Source: Hyphomicrobiales bacterium | GTDB lineage: Bacteria; Pseudomonadota; Alphaproteobacteria; Rhizobiales; GCA-2746425 | Assembly: GCA_002746425.1 (NCBI GenBank) | Contig: NVXB01000073.1 | Span: 977-14,915, forward strand | DNA length: 13,939 nt | Direction: 5' to 3' | Shown here: one piece after another, positions 1-5,793 of the stretch | Numbering within the stretch: the stretch's first letter is position 1 | Layout: each line of letters starts with the position of its first letter | The notes under the pieces: model-generated | Database searches by the model: none | What the model saw: only the letters and a program-made list of their open reading frames with translations | Told to the model about the DNA's origin: nothing | Position numbers and translations under genes: made by a program

Positions 1-1817
1 CCTTCATCCAGCGTGAGCGGCGTGCTGGTTTTAAGGGCGCGGGCCGCGGCGACTTTAATCAGCGCTTCGGCCATATCGCGGATGCGTTTTTTCAGTTTTG
101 ACTTACGTGCCTGCCACGCGACGCCGCCCAGTTTATCCAGGCTGGCATCGCTGCCCTCAGAGCCATAACGGCTGAGCAGCTCAATGTTCTCCACCGGCAA
201 GAATAGCTTGTCGCCGCCGGAGTAAATCAGCTCCAGACAATCATGCGGCGCACCCGCCGCCATAATGGTTTGCAGGCCAGCAAACTGCGCAATGCCGTGC
301 TCGACATGCACAACGAAATCGCCTTGGTTGAGGCTGGTCGCCTCGGTCAGCACATCCACGTCGCGGCGCTTGCGCTTGGATTTGCGCACCAGGCGGTCGC
401 CCAAAATGTCCTGCTCGCCGATGACGGCCAGACCATCAAACGAAAAGCCGTTTTCCAGCTCGATGACCGCGAGGCCAACCGTGCCTGTTTGCAGCATTTT
501 GGCTTCGGTCCAGGAGCCAATCATGCGCTGATTATCCAGCCCATGATCTCGCAGAACCTGCGACAGGCGTTCACGTGCGCCTTCGCTCCAACCAGCAAGC
601 AACACGCGGTTCTTCTGCTTGGCTAGATCGGCAAAGTGAGCAATTGCGGCGTCAAAAATATTGGTGTCGGGGCTGGCGCGCTCGGCGGCAAAATTATGCG
701 CTTGCGAGCCGCCCATCATTACAACGCGGCCAGCGGTTTGCTCTTGAATCAGCTCATAGGGCGTTATGGAGACGATTTCACGGCCGATGATTTCACCCTG
801 CCAGTGATCGACATCGAGATACATCAAATCTGGCTCGGCAGGCTTATAAACCGCGCCATCGCCGCTATCATTGGCATGGGCTTTGCGGGTCTCGTAATGG
901 TCTTTGATCTGCGCCGCGCGGTCGTTCAGCGCGTCATCCAGCAGATGGTCGAGCACAATCGGCGCATCGGGCATAAAGCTCAGAACCGAGACAAGCTCTT
1001 CTTCCAGATAACCCAGCCAATGCTCTAGCCCCGGGTAGCGCCGCCCATCGGTGACAGCCTCATAAAGCGGGTCGTCCTTGGTGACGGTGCCATTGGCAAG
1101 GCGATACGCCTGACGAAAGCGGGTGATGCGCTCCTCGCCCAAAATGGCCTCGCTGGCGGGCATCAAATCAATCGCTGGCAAAGAGCCGGAAGAGCGCTGG
1201 GTTTCTGGCTCAAAATAGCGGATGGTTTCCAGCGTATCGCCGAAGAAATCCAGCCGAATGGGCAGATCATCGCCGGGCGCAAACAGATCAACAAGTCCGC
1301 CGCGCACCGCATATTCGCTGGTTTCTCGCACGGTTGGCACGCGCAAAAAGCCGTTGCTTTCCAGCCAGACAATCAGCTCTTCCATCGACACGACATTGCC
1401 CGGCTTACCCTGCCAGATACGGCTGGGAATAACGCTTGGCGGCAATGATTTTTGCAACGCTGCATTGGCGGTCAGCAGCAACAGCCGCTGTTTGTTTTTG
1501 GCGACGGGTTGGCGCAAAGCCGCCAGTGCCATCATCCGCTGCGCGCTGATTTGGGGTGTTGGCGATACCCGGTCATAGGGCAGACAATCCCAAGCCGGAA
1601 TGAAGATGATTTCTACATTGGGCGCGAAAAACGCCATGGCTTGGCGAATCAACTCGGCGCGGCGGCTGTCGCGCGCGACAAAACACCATTGTGGGCGCTT
1701 GGCATTGTTGGCCAGCAATTCGGCCAGCACATAGCCTTCCGCGCCATCGGCAACACTGGATAGTGTGACTTGCTGGCTGCTGGAAAACAGGTTTTTGAGT
1801 TTCAGGCGCATCGACAT
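1..1817 (-). CDS. mfd: Transcription-repair coupling factor Mfd, N-terminal 605 residues (3' end off the left edge)
   Basis: Mfd is a cytoplasmic ATPase that removes RNA polymerase stalled at DNA lesions and recruits UvrA for nucleotide excision repair. The minus-strand frame is open from the ATG at 1815-1817 to the window edge, giving 605 codons of a protein normally near 1150 residues. Residues about 1-350 form the UvrB-homology module, with LPYDRVSPT near residues 79-87 and RETSEYAVRGGLVDLF near 164-179. Residues about 497-550 form the RNA-polymerase-interacting (CarD-like) domain, with GDFVVHVEHGIAQFAGL at 499-515. A basic linker (KKRIRDMAEALIKVAAARAL) follows. The translocase ATPase motifs would lie beyond the window. 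The ATG at 1817 is preferred because an AGGA lies 13 bases upstream at 1831-1834, although that spacing is long. An in-frame ATG at 1811 is the alternative. It is probably cotranscribed with sdhE upstream. Identification is secure. Confidence 0.96.
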   Translation of the reverse strand, partial: MSMRLKLKNLFSSSQQVTLSSVADGAEGYVLAELLANNAKRPQWCFVARDSRRAELIRQAMAFFAPNVEIIFIPAWDCLPYDRVSPTPQISAQRMMALAALRQPVAKNKQRLLLLTANAALQKSLPPSVIPSRIWQGKPGNVVSMEELIVWLESNGFLRVPTVRETSEYAVRGGLVDLFAPGDDLPIRLDFFGDTLETIRYFEPETQRSSGSLPAIDLMPASEAILGEERITRFRQAYRLANGTVTKDDPLYEAVTDGRRYPGLEHWLGYLEEELVSVLSFMPDAPIVLDHLLDDALNDRAAQIKDHYETRKAHANDSGDGAVYKPAEPDLMYLDVDHWQGEIIGREIVSITPYELIQEQTAGRVVMMGGSQAHNFAAERASPDTNIFDAAIAHFADLAKQKNRVLLAGWSEGARERLSQVLRDHGLDNQRMIGSWTEAKMLQTGTVGLAVIELENGFSFDGLAVIGEQDILGDRLVRKSKRKRRDVDVLTEATSLNQGDFVVHVEHGIAQFAGLQTIMAAGAPHDCLELIYSGGDKLFLPVENIELLSRYGSEGSDASLDKLGGVAWQARKSKLKKRIRDMAEALIKVAAARALKTSTPLTLDE

Positions 1818-1830
1818 GGTTTTTGGCGGT

Positions 1831-1834
1831 TCCT
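1831..1834 (-). promoter_or_regulatory. Ribosome binding site of mfd overlapping the sdhE stop codon
   Basis: Read on the minus strand, the sdhE stop TAG (1833-1835) runs into AGGA, the only Shine-Dalgarno-like core before the mfd ATG. A terminating sdhE ribosome would therefore sit on the mfd initiation region, which suggests translational coupling. The 13-base distance to the ATG is longer than ideal. Confidence 0.5.
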
Positions 1835-2153
1835 AATGCTTGCTTAGCGCATCTGTGCGCGCCTGCTGATAGACTACCCAGCGCTTGTATAATGGGGTGT
1901 TATATCGCTTTGGCACCGGCATTGTGCCGGTAATCCACTTATACATGTCCCAATCGGGCGCTTGCATCAGATCATCCAGATTATCCATATAGGTGTCTGA
2001 AAACAGATGGATTTGCATCTCGATAAAGCCGCCAAACAAGATATCCATCTCGCGAATACCGCGATGGGTCGCACGAAAGATCGCCTGTTTTTTGCGGGCA
2101 TCCAGTTGGGAATGATCTGGAATCGGCTGTGCACTGTTCTGATCTGGTGTCAT
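1833..2153 (-). CDS. sdhE: FAD assembly factor SdhE (DUF339), succinate dehydrogenase flavinylation protein
   Basis: SdhE-family proteins promote covalent attachment of FAD to the flavoprotein subunit of succinate dehydrogenase (and fumarate reductase) in the cytoplasm. The 106-residue product contains the family signature around residues 31-40 (RGIREMDILF, the conserved RGxxE). It also has YMDNLDDLMQAPDWDMYKWITG-type sequence around 55-76, typical of this small helical family, which is usually about 80-100 residues. The first 20 or so residues (many Q, P, D and S) look like a variable, disordered extension. The start ATG at 2153 has a GAGATGAG stretch just upstream as a plausible ribosome binding site. 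The TAG stop at 1833-1835 overlaps the AGGA that probably serves mfd, and only 15 bases separate the genes, so the two are likely one operon with coupled translation. The sdhE-mfd pairing next to recG is common in alphaproteobacteria. Confidence 0.93.
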   Translation of the reverse strand: MTPDQNSAQPIPDHSQLDARKKQAIFRATHRGIREMDILFGGFIEMQIHLFSDTYMDNLDDLMQAPDWDMYKWITGTMPVPKRYNTPLYKRWVVYQQARTDALSKH

Positions 2154-2326
2154 GTCTCATCTCGCAAGGTGTCGCGATGCTATAGCCAAGGCGGGCGACT
2201 TTGTCAGCACAAACAAATTGGGTTTCGGGCTGGTTTGGGCATTTTGTTTGCAAGGCGTTGATCGCCGCCACTGCGTAGTTTCCACAGTTCCGGCTTGCAT
2301 TTTGGCAAATTCTGGCACTACGGTAC

Positions 2327-2350
2327 TAAATTAAAAATTGTATTAATTTA
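2327..2350. repeat. A/T-rich 8-base inverted repeat with 8-base spacer (candidate operator)
   Basis: TAAATTAA at 2327-2334 and TTAATTTA at 2343-2350 are perfect reverse complements separated by 8 bases. The repeat ends 42 bases before the ATG at 2393. The spacing and symmetry suit a dimeric DNA-binding regulator. The low sequence complexity makes chance occurrence quite possible in an A/T-rich leader. Confidence 0.4.
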
Positions 2351-2382
2351 AGAATACTCGCATTTGGATCATTATTAAATTT

Positions 2383-2386
2383 GGAG
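2383..2386 (+). promoter_or_regulatory. Ribosome binding site fixing the start of the lysin-like gene at 2393
   Basis: GGAG lies 6 bases upstream of the ATG at 2393. An in-frame TTG at 2381 would extend the protein by four residues, but it immediately precedes this GGAG and has no Shine-Dalgarno of its own. The ATG at 2393 is therefore the better start. Confidence 0.75.
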
Positions 2387-2392
2387 TCTGAT

Positions 2393-3760
2393 ATGCATAA
2401 AGTCATTGATTGTGCATGGAATATTGGGGAATACGCAGCTCAAATTAAGGCAGGTGGCGTCGATACTGTCATACGTTATTACAATCGAAGTAATTCAACA
2501 AAGCTACCAAGTAAGCGCCTGGACAAAGCAGAAGCGGATGCTCTTGCCGATGCTGGTTTGTCCATAGCTGTTGTTTACCAGCAAGGTGGTGGCAGCAAAG
2601 GCCGCATCCATGAACTTGATGCCCAAAGTGGTAAAAGCGATGCAAAAAGAGCGCTGGAATTAGCAAATCGATTGGGGCAGCCAGAAGGCTCTGCAATCTA
2701 TTTCGCCGTTGATCATGATTATTATCGCAAAAGCGAACTGGACCGGATCAAGCCCTATTTTAAAGCGGTTTCAAAAGCTCTTTCGGGAAAATATAAAGTT
2801 GGCGTTTATGGATCAGGCAGGGTTGGTAAAGCCATGACTGATGCAGGGTTTGCTGATTATATCTGGTTGGCGGCAGCCAAGGGTTGGTCGGGGACCAGAA
2901 CCATGTTGAAAACCGATCAATGGGCCCTCTATCAAATTTATCCATCTGAAACCTGGGGCAACAAGTTTTCCTATGACGGTAATCTGGTTGGGGGTAAGTG
3001 GAAGAATTTCGGACAGTTTCGACTGGATCAACAAGATGATAATCTCGGTGCTTCGCCTGAGCTTTGTCATGTTTTATCCACCCATTCAGAAATAAACGAA
3101 ATTATCGCAAATGGTGGTTTGAATCTCAGGCGTGGTCCTGGAGAAAACTACGCGGTTGAAAGCACACTTCCCGCTGGCACATTGGTTTCTGTGCTGCAGA
3201 ATGAAGGAGGCTGGTCTTTGGTGGATATCAACGGAGATGGTAGTGCGGATGGTTATATGTATGCCAGCTATTTGCGCGCCGTTTCTGGTGGGTTACCACT
3301 GCCCTCGACCACTGGCTCATCACCTTATGACATTGCCAAAGCAGAATTGCATGCCGGTGTGAAAGAAGTCGCGGGGCCGGGCAACAATCCGCGCATTTCA
3401 ATGTATCATAAAACAACGAATAAATGGGCAGGCACAGCAGATAGTGTGGCCTGGTGTTCTTCCTTTGTGAATTACTGCGTTGAACAGGCGGGCTATACTG
3501 GAACGGACCGGCAAAATGCGCGCAGCTGGGAGAATTGGAGCCAGGATGTGACCAGCAACCCTCACGAAGGCGATATTGTGGTGTTCTCCAGAAAAACTAA
3601 CGGAACCAGCGGGCACGTTGGCTTCTTCGTTGAAGATATGGGAAGTTGGGTGAAAGTGCTGGGTGGTAATCAGGGTAATCGCGTTAAATACAGCAACTAT
3701 CCCAAGGATGGAAAGCTGGGCAACACACCCTACAAGGTCTTATCCATACGCAGGCCTTAA
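2393..3760 (+). CDS. Predicted three-domain peptidoglycan hydrolase: DUF1906 (Rv2525c-like) + SH3 + TIGR02594/NlpC-P60-like
   Basis: This 455-residue protein has the architecture of a modular cell-wall lysin. Residues about 1-205 match the DUF1906 / Rv2525c-like domain, a GH25-like barrel whose enzymatic activity is unproven. Its marks are DCAW near residue 6, IRYY, VVYQ, AIYFAVDHDYY (acidic pair D107/D109 on the strand where GH25 enzymes carry DxE), VGVYGSG and SYDGN. Residues about 232-297 are a bacterial SH3 domain (GGLNLRRGPGENYAVESTLPAG), likely a wall-binding module. Residues about 312-455 match the TIGR02594 cysteine-hydrolase family, with WCSSFVNYCVEQAG (nucleophile C355), SGHVGFFVED (H408) and LGGNQGN (N426). 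I see no signal peptide or membrane segment, so export would need lysis, a holin or a contractile or type VI apparatus. The next gene starts 15 bases downstream, indicating an operon. Two hand-counted lines are 43-45% G+C, lower than recG, which suggests acquisition. Domain calls are firm. The biological role is inferred. Confidence 0.85.
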   Translation: MHKVIDCAWNIGEYAAQIKAGGVDTVIRYYNRSNSTKLPSKRLDKAEADALADAGLSIAVVYQQGGGSKGRIHELDAQSGKSDAKRALELANRLGQPEGSAIYFAVDHDYYRKSELDRIKPYFKAVSKALSGKYKVGVYGSGRVGKAMTDAGFADYIWLAAAKGWSGTRTMLKTDQWALYQIYPSETWGNKFSYDGNLVGGKWKNFGQFRLDQQDDNLGASPELCHVLSTHSEINEIIANGGLNLRRGPGENYAVESTLPAGTLVSVLQNEGGWSLVDINGDGSADGYMYASYLRAVSGGLPLPSTTGSSPYDIAKAELHAGVKEVAGPGNNPRISMYHKTTNKWAGTADSVAWCSSFVNYCVEQAGYTGTDRQNARSWENWSQDVTSNPHEGDIVVFSRKTNGTSGHVGFFVEDMGSWVKVLGGNQGNRVKYSNYPKDGKLGNTPYKVLSIRRP

Positions 3761-3775
3761 GGGGTATGTATCAAA

Positions 3776-5686
3776 ATGGCTAAACAAAAAAAGCAACCAA
3801 AGATAGAAGATGCAGCGCCTGTATTGGGCGGCTTCATGCTCAATACCCATGCCGATGTGCCCGATATACGCGATCGTATATATCAGCCAGTCCTGCGGGA
3901 TTTGCGGGTTCATTTTGGTCCGCCAAGCCTGGATAACTGCCCGGTGCTCGACCAAATGAGCGAGGGTGCTTGCACCGGCTTTGCCTTGGCGGCGGCGATT
4001 AATTTGTTGAACAATGAGCGCCGCCAAACGGCTGTCGGTGCCCTGCCCGAAACGGTTAGTCCGCGCATGCTCTATGAAATGGCCAAAATGCACGATGAGT
4101 GGCCGGGCGAGACCTATGAAGGTTCCAGCATACGCGGTGCGATTAAAGGCTTTTTCCATAATGGTGTGTGCCGGGAACATCTGGCGGTTTATCACGAGAA
4201 AGAAACCGGATGGTCTTTGACCAAAACCCAGGCCAAGGATGCGCGCAACACTGGGCTTGGGGCCTATTTTCGCCTGCGCCCGGAAATACTGGATTATCAT
4301 GCCGCGCTCAATGAAGCGGGTGTGATTATCGTCAGCGCGCAAATCCATCGTGGCTGGCAAAGCCCTAAAGAGGGCGAGATCAAGCAATCGACCGTGGATA
4401 TTGGCGGCCATGCCTTTGTGATTGTTGGCTATGACGACAAGGGTTTTCTCATTCAGAATTCATGGGGCGAGGATTGGGGTGGTTTGAACGGGCGCGCCGG
4501 TGTTGTGCGCTGGGCTTATGAGGATTGGGCGACCAATATCATGGATGCCTGGGTGCTGCGCCTTTCTGTGCCGACGCCAGATTCGTTTGATCTGACCCAT
4601 GCTGTGCCAATGGAAGCGGCGGCGGCGTCCTTTGGCAAGGGCGGCGGTAAATCGCCCAAGCGCGGCGAGATTATTGGCCATATGATCCACGTTAATGACG
4701 GGGTTTTGGTGAGTGATGGCAAATACGCCACGCCTCTCAGCACGATTGAGGAAACGGCGGCGGTTTTAATCGCCGATTCCAAACGCGAGCACCCTAAATA
4801 CGATCATCTGATGTTTTACGCCCATGGCGGGTTGAATGGTTTAAAGGCCTCGGCGCGGCGTATCAGCAAAATGAAAGCCGTGTTCAAGCGCAACCGCATT
4901 TATCCCGTGCATTTCATGTGGGAAACCGGCCTGTGGGAAACGCTGGGCGATGTCTGGCGCAATGCGGCCAATGGTTCTGATGAGCGAGTTGGCGGATTCT
5001 CGGACTTTTCCGACTGGATGATCGAGAAACTTGGCAGGCGCGGTGGGCGTGCAGTGTGGCGCGATATGAAGAAGGACGCGGAACTGGCGTTCCACACTGG
5101 TGGTGGTGGTTACAAAGCGCTGCAGGCGTTATTGGCAGGCAATGCGGCGCGCAAAAAGCCGCTCAAAGTGCATCTTGTTGGCCATAGCGCCGGGGCGATT
5201 TTTCTTGGCGAATTACTGTCGAAGATGAACAAAATTTCGACCGCATCAACGCCGGTTACCTCATGCTCTTTGATGGCACCTGCTTGTACGATGGATGTTT
5301 TTCACAAGCATTATGAGCCTCGAATCGGCAAAACCGGCGCGGCGGATGGGTTGCATGAATTTGTGCAATATAACCTCACCGAACAGCGAGAGCAGGATGA
5401 TACGGTTGGGCCCTACAAAAAGTCTCTGTTGTATCTGGTGTCACGCGCGGCAGAGGAATCCAAGAAAATGCCTTTATTGGGCATGGAAAAATATTCCGAA
5501 GACATTCCGCTAAAACCGGCCCATACGATTTATTATGCCGGGCGTCACAAAACAAATTCCGACAGCCAGACCCATGGCGGCTTTGATAATGACCGCGCGA
5601 CCATGAATGACGTGTTGAAGACAATTTTGGGGCAAAAGCCCTCTGCGGCGCAAGGTTTCCAACCCAAAGAGCTGGAAGGCTATTAG
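3776..5686 (+). CDS. Papain-family (C1) cysteine peptidase fused to a serine alpha/beta-hydrolase
   Basis: This 636-residue protein joins two hydrolases. The N-terminal part, about residues 20-265, is a bacterial C1 (papain-like) peptidase. It has a PDIRDRIY segment at 29-36, as seen ahead of the core in bacterial C1 enzymes, then oxyanion Q60 and nucleophile C66 in DQMSEGACTGFA. The catalytic histidine is H212 in GGHAFVIVGYDD, and N228 lies in IQNSWGEDWGG, so all four papain residues are present. A Gly/Lys/Ser linker (about 285-297) follows. The C-terminal part, about 300-610, has an alpha/beta-hydrolase layout: HLMFYAHGGLNG (oxyanion HGG at 350-352), a GHSAG nucleophile elbow with S471, and a plausible catalytic H600 in SQTHGGFDND. 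The acid residue is not assigned. No signal peptide or transmembrane helix is evident. The ATG at 3776 is preceded by GGGG at 3761-3764, directly after the upstream TAA, so translation is probably coupled. Substrates are unknown. I do not recognise a named family with this exact fusion. Confidence 0.82.
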   Translation: MAKQKKQPKIEDAAPVLGGFMLNTHADVPDIRDRIYQPVLRDLRVHFGPPSLDNCPVLDQMSEGACTGFALAAAINLLNNERRQTAVGALPETVSPRMLYEMAKMHDEWPGETYEGSSIRGAIKGFFHNGVCREHLAVYHEKETGWSLTKTQAKDARNTGLGAYFRLRPEILDYHAALNEAGVIIVSAQIHRGWQSPKEGEIKQSTVDIGGHAFVIVGYDDKGFLIQNSWGEDWGGLNGRAGVVRWAYEDWATNIMDAWVLRLSVPTPDSFDLTHAVPMEAAAASFGKGGGKSPKRGEIIGHMIHVNDGVLVSDGKYATPLSTIEETAAVLIADSKREHPKYDHLMFYAHGGLNGLKASARRISKMKAVFKRNRIYPVHFMWETGLWETLGDVWRNAANGSDERVGGFSDFSDWMIEKLGRRGGRAVWRDMKKDAELAFHTGGGGYKALQALLAGNAARKKPLKVHLVGHSAGAIFLGELLSKMNKISTASTPVTSCSLMAPACTMDVFHKHYEPRIGKTGAADGLHEFVQYNLTEQREQDDTVGPYKKSLLYLVSRAAEESKKMPLLGMEKYSEDIPLKPAHTIYYAGRHKTNSDSQTHGGFDNDRATMNDVLKTILGQKPSAAQGFQPKELEGY

Positions 5687-5793
5687 GGCGTTTTCTGTGG
5701 AGGCTGATCGTAACAGGCCACATTAGGCCACATTAGGCTATCGGCGGCCTGATGCCTCTTGATGCGGGGCCAAAAAGTCGTCATCAAGGGTCT
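5687..5793. promoter_or_regulatory. Intergenic leader between the cassette and recG
   Basis: This stretch should hold the recG promoter and possibly the cassette terminator. It contains a tandem repeat and small AGGCC/GGCCT inverted repeats (5725-5729 with 5746-5750). No T-run follows them, so a classical intrinsic terminator is not visible. Read-through from the cassette into recG is possible. Confidence 0.35.
5715..5738 (+). repeat. 10-base tandem repeat, 2.4 copies (unit AGGCCACATT)
   Basis: The unit occupies 5715-5724 and 5725-5734 with no mismatch, and continues as AGGC at 5735-5738. It lies at the junction between the inserted cassette and recG, upstream of the favoured recG start. It could be slippage-generated or a scar of an insertion event. 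No function is assigned. Confidence 0.8.

Larger units (their letters stand above)
2154..2392. promoter_or_regulatory. Divergent intergenic region between sdhE-mfd (minus) and the two-gene cassette (plus)
   Basis: These 239 bases contain no convincing gene. Promoters for both directions are expected here because the flanking genes diverge. The cassette-proximal part, about 2324-2380, is strikingly A/T-rich compared with the flanking coding DNA and holds the inverted repeat listed separately. A TTGGCA at 2302-2307 followed 16 bases later by TACTAA is a weak candidate promoter pair for the plus strand. I do not regard it as established. No tRNA, integrase site or clear flanking direct repeat was found. 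Confidence 0.45.

Noticed and set aside
243..1763. Several plus-strand frames of 70-130 codons in the first 1.8 kb.
   Set aside because: The minus strand carries a continuous Mfd reading frame with family motifs throughout, and these plus-strand frames are its shadows.
2381..2392. TTG start extending the lysin-like protein by four residues.
   Set aside because: The GGAG ribosome binding site for the ATG at 2393 lies inside this extension, so the ATG is the better start.
3740..4411. A 223-codon minus-strand frame opposite the papain-like domain.
   Set aside because: The plus strand here encodes intact catalytic motifs (Q60, C66, H212), and the antisense product has no recognisable features. 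Considered as a possible antitoxin or immunity gene but unsupported.
5752..5793. An ATG at 5752 adding 14 residues to RecG.
   Set aside because: The extra residues do not resemble RecG N-termini, whereas the sequence from 5794 does.
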